A DNA stretch of 64,000 nt. Origin: Rhytidiadelphus loreus. Lineage: Eukaryota > Streptophyta > Bryopsida > Hypnales > Hylocomiaceae. The stretch is taken from assembly GCA_947034895.1 (NCBI GenBank), contig OX344761.1:73903839-73967838 (forward strand). The letters are read 5' to 3'. A program made the position numbers and the translations under genes. Positions 11,863 to 24,277 of the stretch are shown here, one piece after another (within the stretch, counting starts at the first letter, position 1; each line of letters opens with the position of its first letter). The notes beneath the pieces were generated by a model. It made no database searches, had not been told where the DNA came from, and saw only the letters and a list, made by a program, of their open reading frames with translations.

Positions 11863-13375
11863 GTAACCCAGTTGAGATCTCGGACATGTGAGGAAAAAAA
11901 ACACGAGTGCCGGTAGCTGCCGCGGTCTGCCGCTGGGGTTTAAGCCTATGGCTGCGGCTGGATGATGAATTAGAGCGGGCAGGTGCAAAAATTTGAATCA
12001 AAAGCATGCCCGAGAAACTACCTCCCGGTACAGAGTAATGATATTTAGTGCTACCTGCACTAATTGACTTAAAAATGCTACTATTGATGAAACAGAGGAA
12101 TCTAATTATTTATAATTATTTGTTGTGACTTGATTATCTTTGGAATTTTTTCGGATTTATATTTGGAATTTAGGACTCTAAATTTGCTCCAAAGAGTTGT
12201 GAAATTCAAAACCAATCACTCCAAAACATGAGGCAAATTTTCACATTTATCCACCATTCACAATAAAAGTAATGGAGTCTTTGCACATGAGCTTTTTGAT
12301 CAAGTGTGTTTAGTACATAGTATAAGAAAAACTACACAATAAAGTTGACGCTAAGTATATAGAGAATTTTCAAAAATTGTTATGACTATATGTTTGTGAG
12401 GTTTGTTGTTTTAATCCTAGATATATTGAGCTAAGTTTAATTAAGTCACTAGCAAATATCCATTATTTATTATTTAAATCCAAAAAAACGTGGATTGTCT
12501 CACTTTGATCGTGCAAGGATGAGCTAGTCACCATGGAAATCATCTTTTGGGGTATAATGTGAATCATCCATCATCTATTAAAAAAAGACCCAAAACATTT
12601 ATTGAAGGTCAAATTACTATGCAAGACCTCTTCTTTTTGCACTAAATTCTGTACACTTTTGTCTTGCATGCAAGGACTCTTCATTGTTTAGAAGACGCTT
12701 AATGTTTGCACACTTCATGTCCACACTGATATTTATATTTACAAGGTTATAAAGTCACTTCTAATCACCTCTAATTAGATTTGTTGTTCTCAAAATTAAT
12801 ATAGATTTGTTTCTTGAAATCTTCTTTTCAAAAATCTGAATGTATTCATCTTATTCGCTACTAACTATTTAAAAAAAATTCTCGGGTGATGACAACAATG
12901 TCCATCAACTAACTATTAATTAACTTTTGGATAGAAGTCGCTTTCATCTACATCACTTTGTACTTCACTCGTTCAATTTTGAATAATTCATCTATTTTTT
13001 TAATGATATGGCATCCATAATCTCATAGCAATAACAACAACTTTCCTTTTGCACCATATAAAACGATTTTAAAAAATAAATCTTTCTACCGAAATTTGTC
13101 TTCTTTGCCAAAATTGGGTAAAACAAAATTAACGTGGAACCCATCTTCGTGTACTCTACAGTACAACATGGGGATCTAACTCAACTGCTATTGGTTAATG
13201 CCACATCAGAACAATCGCCTACAAACACCAACCCGAACCCTCCACGTCACCTTCCCCCACCCAATCACCAATCATCTCCGACGTCAGTCGTTATTACGAC
13301 TTCCTTCCTTCCTTTCGCTTCCGTCCCTCCTTTTGTCCCTTTGACCTAAAATCTCCGTCCGCGTGAGTTGCTGCC
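11863..13375. other. Divergent intergenic/promoter region between WDR3 and SEC23-like
   Basis: No coding sequence was found. The left 100 bp are GC-richer and probably still WDR3 leader or promoter. 12000-13100 is AT-rich without recognised repeats. From about 13200 the sequence turns CT-rich (13300-13345), which looks like a proximal promoter for the SEC23-like gene. No TATA box can be assigned with confidence. Confidence 0.5.
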
Positions 13376-13414
13376 TTGGTCGCTCTCGCACGTCGTCACA
13401 CACTTCGCCTGCGC

Positions 13415-13474
13415 CATGAGCTTGGCTTGGATGTCCCTCACAAATTTCCTCTTTTGCTCAGTTTGGGTAGACTG
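13415..13474 (+). other. Possible upstream ORF in the SEC23-like leader
   Basis: An ATG in the presumed 5' leader opens a 19-codon frame (starting MSLAWMSLTNF) that ends before the main start. Whether it is transcribed depends on the unknown transcription start. A GA-rich run (GAGAAAGAGAGAGAGAGAGA) lies directly before the main ATG. Confidence 0.25.
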
Positions 13475-13602
13475 AGTTGCGAGCTTTCAGGCGCAGTTCG
13501 TCCGGGGGATGGAGGTGAAGAGGCGAGCCGGTTTAGATCGGTGATAGATTTGACCCTTGAAGTTGTGAATTCCTTCAGGGTGAGAAAGAGAGAGAGAGAG
13601 AG

Positions 13603-16600
13603 ATGGAGCAGCAAGGAGGTGGACAGGCGCTTCTTCACCAGCATAATAATTTTCAGAACTATCCATCGTCATCGCTGGAGACTTCGACGTACGCGGATGG
13701 TTCTTCGCTACCCTTGCTCCGTGCGCAGTCGGAAGGTTCGGCACTTTTGCCTCCTCCTGCGTTTCGTTCCCATGCTCATGACGGCCATGCTCATCACGAC
13801 TTTCATCAACCTAATAATGCAGGTGCGCGCTTGCTATTTTTTTTCTCTTTCAATGTGAACCCTGATCTGATCGCATTCAAGTGTAGTTTTCTTATTGCAA
13901 TATGCTGGAGTTTAGATTAGTTTGTGAAGCGGTAGCTGAAATTGTGTTCTGCGTTTGTTGACTTGGTCAACTTTTTCATTTTTGTTGCTATGGTTTTGGC
14001 GATGGTGTTCACCAACCTAATTAGGTGCGTGATTAAATTTTGTGTAATGAAAAAAAAATTGACATGTGTTTTACTCTGATCCGATCGCATCCTACTGTAG
14101 CTCCTTTTTGCAACTCACTCAAACTCAGATTTGCTGTGATGTGGCAGCTGAAATTATTTGTTGACTTGGTGAAACTTTGGTTAATTAGTAGATTAGTGAA
14201 ATCTCAAACCCTATCGAGCTGCGCGAGTTGATCACATTCTTATAAATATACTATGGCCGCTAATCTAGTAGTCTCTCCTTTTGTTGCAATGGAACCTCGT
14301 TAATCTTACCACCAGCATTTCACTATCTCTTAGTTTGATGTGTGACAAGTGTTGTAGATTCATTGATAGTGTGGTAAATGTGAGGAATACTATTGTCGAG
14401 AATTTCATTGTAAAGAGATTCGAGTGTGTGCAGGAGGGTTTCCAACTGCGAATGGCGATCCAGGCTTTGCAGCTCCTGGATTGCAGACGGCCCAGTCAAT
14501 GCCGGTGATTCCGATGGGACCTCCACCTAGTGGAAGTGGAAGTGCGTTACCAAGCTTTGGCACACCATCTCAATATGCAGGCCCTCCAGGTCCTCCGGTG
14601 TTCAGTAGCCCGCATCGGCCTGCTCCCCCTGATTTCAATGCACAGCGGCCTTCCAATTTTGCAGAGATTCCTCTGGCTGCGCATTCATCAGCTCCACCAG
14701 CTGATAACGGCTTTTCTCGGGCAGGAGTATTGGAAGAGGAGTTCGATGCGTACAGCTTGTCTGCGTCTGCGCCCTTTGTGTTATTTTCAGCTCAAAAGGT
14801 TTGCATGTCTAGGTTTTCATATCTGGGTTTGTTGACTATTTTTGTAACAGAATTTTGTTATTAGTTTAGGGAATTCTTTCGTATTGTGCTGCTGACCTCG
14901 ACTTTTACAGCAACCAGGGGCTTCATTTGGGTTTGTACAAGTTTTCTGTTCATTCGTGGGCTTGCAGATCTGACATGATTATTTGCCTTACATGTTTGTT
15001 GTTTAGGTATTAAATGAGAAGAAGCTCATGAACACGGCCAGCTTGGGATTCGGAGCTCTGGTCTGTCCAGGAAGAGAGACAGAGCCCGGTCCACCTGTAA
15101 TTATGCATGAGCCCTTCCGTTGTCACAATTGCGGTGCGTATGTTAATCAGCACAGCACTATTGCACCGAATACTGGGCATTGGAGCTGCACGTTCTGCAA
15201 CAAATCTAATGACAGCAACGGCGAATACAGGGCTCCCAGCATTGATGAACTGCGGAATTGGCCGGAACTTGCGACAAGCGTGGTTGATTACGTAGATTCA
15301 GGTATTTTTTTTGGTCCTTTCGCACAACTAGTTCATTGGCTAGCATATTGATACTATTCATCCAGGGTTTTTTTTGGCTGTCTTCTGCTCTCATCAATTT
15401 TTTTGGGATGAAAGTTGGAGACCAGAATTTAAGGTCGTGATCTTTTTGCACTACATTGCAACGAGCTTGTTTCGAGGTGCGGTTCTCCTTTGTTGATTTT
15501 GAAGGATTGTGGATACAGGAACTCGACGTCCTGGATTCGTGTCAGTTTCCGAATCCAGTATGACTGCGCCAGTTGTGCTCCTGATTGACGATAGCCTTGA
15601 TGAAGAACATTTGACGCAGTTGCAAGAGTCCCTACATACATTCTTAGATTCTCTATATCCAGGAACACGGATTGGAATTGTTACTTATGGAAGAACAGTA
15701 TCTGTTTTTGACCTGTCAGAATCAGAGGTGGCTGCAGCAGATGTTCTCCCTGGTGATTCTAGCTTAAGTCAAGAGCTGAAACAGATGCTTATTTATGGAA
15801 CAGGGGTGTATCTTGCTCCTGTTCATGCGTGTCTTGCTATTGCTCACAGCATTATCTCTTCTCTACGTCCTTACCGAGGTGGTTCGGTCGAGTCGAAAAG
15901 AGAGCGATGCGTAGGAACGGCTGTTGAGGTGGTACTGGCCCTGATCCAAGGCCCAGCAACAGACCTCCCAGTGGGTACATCCAAGCGTTCGGGTGGAAGG
16001 AGTCGGGTGCTGCTCTGTGTTGGAGGGCCAACGACATTGGGCCCTGGATCGCTTCCTTTCTCTAATACCCACCCAAACTATGCTTACATGGAGAAAAAAG
16101 CTATGAAACACATGGAGCATCTAGGTCTGGAAGCACGTCGCTTGGACATTGCAGTGGATATTTTTTGTGCTGGAACTTGTCCTGTGCGGATTCCTACTTT
16201 GCAGCCACTAGTTAATGCCTCGGGGGGTCTATTGGTACTGCACGATGATTTTGGGGACGTGTTTAGCACGAATTTGCAACGGGCAGTTCGGCGCTCTACA
16301 GGTTTCAGAGGGATTTTGGAGATTCGCTGTTCCGATGATGTGGCAGTGACTCGTGTGATAGGTAGGCTATTCGTCCGACTCTTATACTGCGTGTAATTGT
16401 ATGGGTCATGATTTTTCAGGTGGGGTTTTCATCAATTAGCTCCTCCGCATGTCAATAATGGCGTTATTGGGTGGAATGACAGGCCCAGGAGAGGAGGCCC
16501 GTGGAGATGCAAGTTCGGAACATTTTAGAAATGATACATCTACAGCTGTGCGCTTACTCAGTGTTGAAGATTGTCAAGCATTTGCAATTGTGATGGAATT

Positions 16601-19270
16601 GGAAGATGATTTAGAAGATAGTCATGTGTACTTCCAGATTGTTGCGAGATATACCAGTATGCATCAAGCAGAGGTGACTAGGGTTGTAACAGTACGGTTG
16701 CCGACGACAGATAGTGTGTCCAACTACTTGCAGAGTGTAGATGATGAGGTACTCTACTTATCGATCAGATTCTTTTGTTTCATATTTATTTTGTGCTATT
16801 TTGATGTCCTTGCACGCTGTACAAGATATTTAGACACTTCTGTTCTTTTATAAAGGAGATTCTTTGTGAACAGATAGATCAATACTGGAACCTTTCATAT
16901 GCCACGAACATCATGAGTCATGAAATTCTGTTTTGGTCGTGACGCTTATTCTCTGAATCTTTCATTTTTGTGGTAATAACGCAGGTGGCTGCAGTCCTAA
17001 TAGCAAAGAAGACGGTATTGGAGGCAAAGACTGCACTAGATGCTGCTGACATGCGACAATCAGTAGATGAGAGAGTTAAAGACATAGCCTTGAAACTTGG
17101 AACTAACACTGCGAAGTCTAAGATTCGGCCATTTCCTTCAAGCCTTTCAAGATTGCCAGAACTCTTGTTTCACTTAAAGCGTGGGCCTTTATTGGGTAGC
17201 ATCGTAGGCCATGAAGATGAGAGGGCTGTTTACAGGAATCTCTACTTGCAGGTATGCACGAGGTTTTTATGCTCCTACTTCGTCGTACTGATGTGCTTCC
17301 TTATTGACGTTTCAAGTGAGGCTCGTGCTAGCCAGACAGTTATTGAAGATGGTGCAGACGATGAGAGTGTTTTCATTTCTTCAATTTCGGTGGGCTCCTT
17401 TTGTTAGCTGTGTACCGGTACATCTCGGTTGCATCTCACTGGTGATTTTGTCCCATCTTTAGGCACTTCGAGCTCTGGTCAGAACCGTAGTTCTTCTTGT
17501 GATAGTTGCCTGTCTTTAACTGTGCAGGCTGGATTTGAGTTGTCATTGCGCATGATGGCCCCGAGGCTGCTCATGCATCGGGAGGCAGGCACATTTGAGG
17601 AGTTACCGGCCCATGACGTGGCTATGCAGTCGGACTCTGTGATTGTTTTGGATCATGGGACTGATGTCTTTATTTGGACGGTGAGTATTTCGGTTGTTGT
17701 GTGCGTCCTGGAGTAATTTCGTACTCGAAAGACCAAAACTTTTGGCTAACTGTAGAAATGTATTTTAGATTTGTCTGTTTTTCTCCAGCCCTCGGACAGA
17801 TCAATCAATTCTCCTTGTTCTTTCTTAGGTCCCAGGTACTTTTGGAAGGTTGCCAAGCCGCTGGTTTTCATGTTTTGGTGCCTGTAACTAGTCGTGCATT
17901 CATGAATAGACAATGGTTCTGTTTTCAAAGCTCGGATGAGTCATATATGAAACGAGGTGCACTTTCGTGTTGATCTCTATGTGTAGGGTTTGAGAGTTGT
18001 GGCGGATGAAGCTAAGAACGCAGAAGCACAAGCAGCTTGTCGTACTCTTGCCCAGGAACTCACCGAGCAGCGTTTTCCAGCTCCTCGGATGCTTTCGTTT
18101 AAGGTCAAATAACTGGCCCAAAGCTTGATAATCTTTTGAGATTTCACTGGATTATTATACTCCGTACATGTTTAAGGATATGTGAAAATATCATTGTCAT
18201 CACTAATGCGATATATTTTAATCTGTGAGCCTGTTGATATGAGCACCAAACGCTTGTCCATAGTGTCTCTTGGGAATCTGACATTTTTCACTTGAACAAA
18301 TGGAATAGGAGGCAAGCTCTCAAGCCCGGTACTTGCAGTCAAGATTGATACCCGCACACAAAGATCCTCCTTATGAGCAGGTTTGTAAACCATTCTCAAA
18401 TACTGATTTGTCGAACTCTCAACCATTCTGTGTATAAATTGTTTTAGTTCTTAGAGTTCCCTAGTGCGCTGTGTAAACCCCCCATCCTAGATCCATGTCA
18501 TGTATTAAAATAGGGCTCCTTTCGTGTACACTACATACTGTGGTATGAAGGTGTACATGAATATGATACCATAGTATTTGACTATGGTATCTTATTACGG
18601 ATAAACAAGCGAAAACATGTGGCAAGAAAAGGCCTCTGGGATGTTTGAGGGTTAAAATGTAGTATCTGTGTCAGGTGATGATAGCGTTTTTTGTTTTGGT
18701 GCTCTCAGGATTTATGTTGTCCAAACATTTAGTAGTTAAAGACCGTAGAGACGTAGAGACCCATCTTGTTCGTATTGAACAATTACTTTTGAGGAAACAG
18801 TAATCTGGTAAATATTTTGGCTCAAAGATGAATAAATGGTCCTGACAACCAAACTCTAAGCCTAATTATTATTCTTACTCCTTTCCGTGTTGAGAGGACT
18901 AGCCCATATATGATTCGGCTGCATATTCTAATAGTTTTTAACAAATCATGAATGTCAAATAAATTCAGATCAACATTAATGAAATGGAATCTTATAATAT
19001 AATCATTATTTCGTTTCATGACTGACGAACAGATTGGGCCTCTATGGGGCACTGGACAGTAACTTTTTCCAATACCGACAAATGATGTTTTGGGCTATCA
19101 TACCAGGAGATTAACAACATGTTGACCTGTTGTGGTCTCAGGAGGCTAGGTTTCCTCAGTTACGGGTCCTCTCTGCAGAGCAAAGAGCACGTCTGAAGAG
19201 CAGTTTTGTGCCCACTGACGACCTGAGCTTCACAGAATGGATGAGACGTATGAAGCTCACTCTTCAATGA
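13603..19270 (+). CDS. Atypical SEC23-like COPII coat protein (SEC23D type), 10 exons
   Basis: SEC23 forms the inner COPII coat with SEC24 and acts as the GTPase-activating partner of SAR1 at ER exit sites. My exons: 13603-13822, 14434-14798, 15007-15301, 15519-16361, 16483-16748, 16985-17251, 17528-17680, 17987-18103, 18309-18380, 19142-19270. This gives 908 residues. Residues 1-195 are a Pro/Gly/Ser-rich, probably disordered leader. A zinc finger follows with C234, C237, C256 and C259 (FRCHNCGAYV ... WSCTFC). Next comes the trunk (GFVSVSESSMTAPVVLLIDD), the SEC23-like blocks IYGTGVYLAP and CVGGPTTLGPGSLPF, then a beta-sandwich/helical region (VDERVKDIALKLG; RGPLLGSIVGHEDERAVYRN). A gelsolin-like C-terminus follows (LDHGTDVFIW ... 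SSQARYLQSRLIPAHKDPPY), ending DDLSFTEWMRRMKLTLQ. It fits the divergent plant SEC23D-like group (as I recall, Arabidopsis At2g27460) better than canonical SEC23 or SEC24. The N-terminal extension appears longer than in that relative. No broken reading frame is seen. Confidence 0.92.
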
Positions 19271-20267
19271 CCCAATGTACTATTTCCTTTTTTATTGACT
19301 CGTGTAAATGTCGAATTCATTCATCCTAATATTTACTATTCACAAATTAAACTTGGCTGTTGTCTATGATTCGTGTGAGCTTTCATCATTTTTTCGATTC
19401 CACCCGGGATAAACTCACTCTCTAGCATATGGAGGATGTATTCAGGCGATTGTCCCATGTTGAAGAGGCTTAGGGCAAATAAAACAGGCTGTTACTTTGA
19501 TAATAGTTAGAGCATCTAATATTCTTGAAAGAAATGCGTTTGTGGATTTTCTCTTTAGCTTTTGGGGCAAGGGTATTCAATGCAAAATTGAAAGTTGTTG
19601 GAGATGAGCCTTGAATATACTCAATCTCAAAAGATATCGCATTTAGAATTCATGGAAGTATTTTCTAAGTAGATTTTGATTTTGAAAAAATCTCCATTTT
19701 TAATTGTTGGAGTTTGTACAATTTTTTCAAAGTGGTGTGTTGCAATATTTTGAATGATCATATATACCACCAAATAAATTGTTTTTCATCTATAATACAT
19801 GTATTCATGAATGTAAACACCTTCATCATGATGGTGCAAATTACTAGTATCCACTTTTCATCAATTTGTTCTATTAGTAAGGGTGTAAAATTAGTCACTT
19901 ACATGATTAGTATTTCTACAAAATATCATTTTTGTGGACATTGGTACAATACAATATTATTTCACATAGTCTAATAGAAAAGAGGAGGGCTAAAAGTGCT
20001 AAGGTTCCCAAAGCATCCTTTAATACAAATGTCCTTTAATACAATCATATTGGAATTTTGAATGTACCAATAGTGAACATTACAATTTTAGAGTTCTACA
20101 TGTTTTAGCTAGCTTCTATATGGTCAAAAAAGCATGAAACAACTTGTTTTAGATGCTAGTTCTATATATCTTTCAAGAAAAATTTATAGAAATATATGAA
20201 AAGATGTTTAGCTTATTCAATAATGCAATTAGCTTGTAAATGTTTTATACTTTATGGACCTCCTATC
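19271..20267. other. 3' flank of SEC23-like gene, then AT-rich spacer
   Basis: The first 150-200 bp are probably 3' UTR. The remainder is AT-rich without a supported gene or repeat ends. An 86-codon frame at 19714-19974 is a low-complexity AT-rich chance ORF. Confidence 0.5.
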
Positions 20268-20271
20268 TTAA

Positions 20272-21007
20272 CCCCTAAAGTCCCAAGGCCATTTTTTTTG
20301 CCAAAACCACTCAAAACTATCACTTTTGCTATGTTCACCTATAAAATGAATTTTTTAAATATTTTTTAGAATCTAATTGTAGGGCCTTGTTCTACACTTG
20401 TCTTAGATCACATGATAAAAGTTTTGTGATGTTTGACTGTGTAGATTGAAAGATATAAGCATTCAAAGTGAAAGAAAAAAAACTTCTTTCAAGAAGTTGC
20501 TATAATCGCCCGCACAACAAGAAACTCCATAACTTTCACATCACTAATCCACATGGAATGAATCAAAGCTTCCCATTTAGAAGAAAATATAATCTACAAG
20601 CAAAAAAAAATCATATTTTTTATTTCAACTTTTTGTGAATTTTTTTTTGTTGCCCGGTCTCCCCCATTTTGAGGTTATTGTGGCATAACTTTTGCTCCCG
20701 GGCACCGATTGGAATAAAAATTATATTCCTGGAAAGCTCATAAGTTTATCTATCTTATGAGAAAGTTTCAAAAAGTTTTAGTAAATATTGAGATCATAGG
20801 AACTTGCCCAAAATCCATTATGTCCTCCATAGGGACAATGGGACTTTCACTACAAGAAAATGGGGGTATAAATGACTTGTCCACAATGACTGCACCGACA
20901 ACAATGACTTCAAAGTGACTACAAAATGACTAATTTGTAGTCATTGTTGTCGGTGTAGTCATTGTGGACAAGTCATTTATACCCCATTTTCTTGTAGTGT
21001 TTAGGGG
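20272..21007. mobile_element. Family A TTAA element, copy 1, split by a CACTA MITE
   Basis: The element begins CCCCTAAAGTCCCAAGGCCA and ends ACTTTAGGGG, flanked by TTAA on both sides (20268-20271 and 21008-21011). The length without its insertion is about 581 bp. The interior shares phrases with the other family A copies: 'aactttcacatcactaatcc', 'tttgctcccgggcaccgatt', and a terminal 'gggacaatggg'. A CACTA-type MITE sits 7 bp from its right end. Confidence 0.85.
20848..20999. mobile_element. CACTA-type MITE (copy 2), TSD TTT, nested in family A
   Basis: A 152-bp element reads CACTACAAGAAAATGGGG at the left and the complement at the right, with nearly perfect arms of over 60 bp. It is flanked by TTT on both sides. 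Removing it with one TTT restores the normal family A end (GGACTTTAGGGGTTAA), proving the 3-bp duplication and the order of insertion. Its arms differ from the AGAGAAAGGGGTGTTTTAAG family, so it is a separate subfamily. Confidence 0.9.
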
Positions 21008-21011
21008 TTAA

Positions 21012-21723
21012 TGGGACATATTAGTATACATACAATTGACAATAACATAATTTTATTATAGAGTTGAAATTGATCAACATCTATACAAAATTATTTTAAG
21101 GACATATACATTAATATATTTCCTTCTTTTTAGGGGATGAAATTGAATCCTAAATTCCTACAATTTATACAATTTGAAGAATAAATAGATTTTTACCCGC
21201 ATTGTGTACATTGGAATGGTTTTCTAGTAGACTTGTAGCTATTGTCCAAAAAAATTCTAGAAATAAATAATTGTATGTGGTGTAGAAGTCCACAAAGTGA
21301 ACTTCTTTCTATTTGTATTTCAAAACATATAAAATATTATTTTGGTGGTTCTTTTGGTAAATGACCATCTCTATAGAATTCTTATAAATGGTCAATTTTT
21401 ATTTTATTTATTTTACTATTTTATTATTTTTAAATAAATAAAGAATCAAAATATCTATTTTCTTGAGATTTGACACTTTTCTAGTTCTCCTATGTAGAGA
21501 ATTTTTCAATGTTTTCCCTTCTTGAGTTACCTTCTTCCTATAGGTGTATACATTGGACATATTTTTATAACTATTTTCTTTTTAAATTTTAAAATACTCT
21601 AAAAAGAATCATGAATACTTTACAAAACACAACAAATAGTGCAAGTGTTTCTTGCAATCATCTAGAGGTACTCTCTGGATTGAAGGTCCAACATACAAAA
21701 GAATGCAACATTTGGGTGTACCC
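21012..21723. other. AT-rich spacer, nothing recognised
   Basis: No gene, RNA or terminal repeat is supported. The minus-strand frame at 21609-21839 runs into the family E element and is not considered coding. Confidence 0.45.
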
Positions 21724-22040
21724 ACATTAGATGGGATTTCCCTACTGGGAAGGGCCGCAAGTTCTAAGTGGGAAATTGAACAAAACTGGACGAAACTGGC
21801 CATTTGCGAGGCCTGCTGACCTGGCCGAGTGACTACCATGTCGATTTTTAAAAAAAAATTAAAAAAAAATTAACTTTGTTTTTTATTTTAAGAACTTTAA
21901 ATCTTTTTTTTATTTTTTATTTTTTATTTTTTTAAAAACAACCTGGCATCCGCATTTGATGGGGCCCGGGGGAACAGACGAAGGAACGGAGCTGGGAACA
22001 ACCTGAAATGGCCCTCCAGCCCCCTAAATCCCATCTAATG
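21724..22040. mobile_element. Family E element with CATTAGATGGG ends, copy 1
   Basis: The 317-bp element starts CATTAGATGGGATTT and ends AAATCCCATCTAATG. GC-rich outer parts ('tgacctggccgagtgacta', 'gaacggagctgggaacaacc') enclose an A/T homopolymer-rich core. An inverted copy lies at 46140-46431 and a diverged copy at about 34150-34418. The target duplication could not be resolved. Confidence 0.75.
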
Positions 22041-23500
22041 CCTCAATAGCCACCATAGAACCCCTAAAGGATTATAAATCCATTTGGATTTTCTTGCATT
22101 TTTCAGCAAGTCATTGTAAAGTAAAAATTTAGTATTTTTTTAAAATCTTTTTGAATGAAAGTGCCATGTTATTTGCTTTCTAGGTACTTAATTTTTTTCC
22201 TAATTTAATGAAATGGTTGAGTTATAAGTTGAAATGTGTTTTTAGCATCAACTTAGGTAGCTAAAAAAATATTGTATTTTGATTAATTTTTTGAACTAAA
22301 CTATCTAATCATATAGTTTATTGCTAACTCTTGAAGTATATTGAGTTCAAATTTCAAAGTGACATCCCTTACCAATTGTAAGATATTTAGGTTGGAATTT
22401 GAAAAAATATCTTTTTACATGACTTTGCAAATGCATAGTCTATCTTTCAATTTTTTTTTAAGGAAATGTATGTGTCTCCTAACTTGTACAAGAAAATATT
22501 GAATATTGATTTATAATATAACAATTGAAATATGCAATGATGATAATAGATTAATAGGTCATAACATATAGATAAATAGTCACATTTTTTTCAACTCACA
22601 CTGATTAACTCCTAAAGGGACTTTAATACATTTGCCCTCACGGTGTTGAACATGCATATTATGAAACAAAAGATATATTTGAAGAAACAAGAAATTCTAA
22701 TTGACTTTTTCTTTTTTTGAAAAATCATAACTTGAGTGTTGCACCAAAAAAATGATATTTGGGGACATTTTAGTGCAATTTTCAACAATTTTTTTTCCAC
22801 AAGGGGAATGTTTTGATATCCACTTGATATGACACAACTATTCATAGTTTGAAACAACATCCAATCTAGTCATTGGACATGGCAAAATTGGGTTTCCAAA
22901 CATTTTCAAGAATTTGTTAGTTCACAATTTTCTCAAGGGGCTAAGATCATCCCTCCATCTTTGGTATTCGCATTATCTTACTTCAATACACTATTGTATG
23001 TGGTATTCAAAGTGTGGACTCCATTTTTCTAAAAAAATTTGATCCACTTGGCTTAGATGTGTAAATAGGGTAGAAATTAGTCCATTTTTCCATGATGGTG
23101 TGACAAATAGCTAGACATGATACTTCAAAGGCTAGAAGACATTCTAGTGGATATGAATTAGGCTAATAGACTAAGATCCAAACCAAGACAATAGTCGTGT
23201 TTTTATGTGAACAAATGCATCCCTTGTCAATTTTCCCCTTTCTGGAACTATAAATCAAGGATTAGTTGTCTTTCACACTCTCTCTCTTACTTAGAAGAGC
23301 AACTAGCTTTCTTGTTTATCAACTCTACAATTTGTAATATTTGCCAAAACTATTATTAATATAGTAAAGAAATTATCAAGTTGTTTTCATGTGTTTATTG
23401 GCTAAGTGCCATTGTGAAAATTGTAGTTGTTGGCATGTGTGTGCTCAATTTAAGTCAATTTATGCAAGAATTTGTTGGTTGGTTGAGTGTCTTGATTATG
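22041..23500. other. AT-rich spacer, nothing recognised
   Basis: No supported gene. A short 'ttaactcctaaaggga' string at 22606-22621 resembles a TTAA-element end, but no partner end was found nearby. Confidence 0.45.
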
Positions 23501-23504
23501 GCCC

Positions 23505-24273
23505 AATACAAGTTATGGCCCAATATGTTACTTTTTTCACCGACAGGGCAGTTCGGGCAGATAAAAAAAAATCACTTTTTTCAAAACCAAAATTTTGGAA
23601 TTGATTTTCTAGAGTTTTATATACACGAAAAGCTTTGAATCATTCCATTTCGATCAATGAGTCAAAAGTTATGAGGATTTTTTTGTTTGCGGGCAGTTTT
23701 GGATTTCCTATTCTAAAATAAACTTTGAAATCCTTTATCTTACCCAATTTTCAATATTTTTGGACAAAAATAAAATCTTATGGTGTAGATACATTATTAC
23801 AACATTTTGACCATTGGGATTGGAAATTTTCAATTCCATATTTAAATTGTAAATAATTTAGAATTTTTAATCATTCTCTACTACTACCTACCTACTATTT
23901 TTGTCCTATATGTTGTACTATTCCAAATGATCTGAAATTTTTCAAGCATGTGGCCAACTTGTCTAGGAAAACAAATTCAAAGAAGCACCACCATTTAGGT
24001 CATTTTTTCATAGAAATGTGAGCTTGTGAAGTGCAGCTGCCCTGCTTTTTGCAGGGTAAGAAAAATGATTTTAGTTAATTTGAATGCTTATATCTTGCAA
24101 TCCACCCGGTGGAAATGTCTGTAATTTTTACCACATGTTTTTGATACTATATAATACAAGATCCTATGGTTAGATATGTCAAAAAAAGTTTTTTTTTTTA
24201 AATTTGATACTTGTACTAGAAATGGCAGTTTTGGAGCGTTTTGGGTGAAAGTATAGTGACGTTCCTTTAAGGG
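23505..24273. mobile_element. Family B TTAA element, reverse orientation, left end truncated
   Basis: The right boundary reads GTTCCTTTAAGGG followed by TTAA. Internally, reading on the minus strand, the order of blocks matches the intact copy 46742-47675: 'aaatggcagtttt' complement, 'aagatcctatggttaga' complement, 'gaagcaccaccatttaggtc' complement, 'tccaaatgatctgaaa' complement and 'ttatggcccaatatgttac'. The other terminus is missing, so the left limit is approximate. Confidence 0.65.
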
Positions 24274-24277
24274 TTAA

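Noticed and set aside
13376..13858. 160-codon plus frame overlapping SEC23-like exon 1
   Set aside because: It runs in a different frame through the leader and exon 1, is Arg/Leu-rich, and conflicts with the well-supported splice model.
14911..14929. Possible micro-exon (CAACCAGGGGCTTCATTTGG) between SEC23-like exons 2 and 3
   Set aside because: Joining exon 2 directly to 15007 keeps the frame and matches the family's conserved AQK-VLNEKKL junction; the micro-exon would add an unsupported segment.
18172..18426. Minus-strand 84-codon frame containing SSTNQYLRMVYKPAHK, which looks like the SEC23 C-terminal motif
   Set aside because: The true motif (SSQARYLQSRLIPAHKDPPY) is encoded on the plus strand at 18309-18380 as exon 9. 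The minus frame is its shadow and the resemblance is chance.
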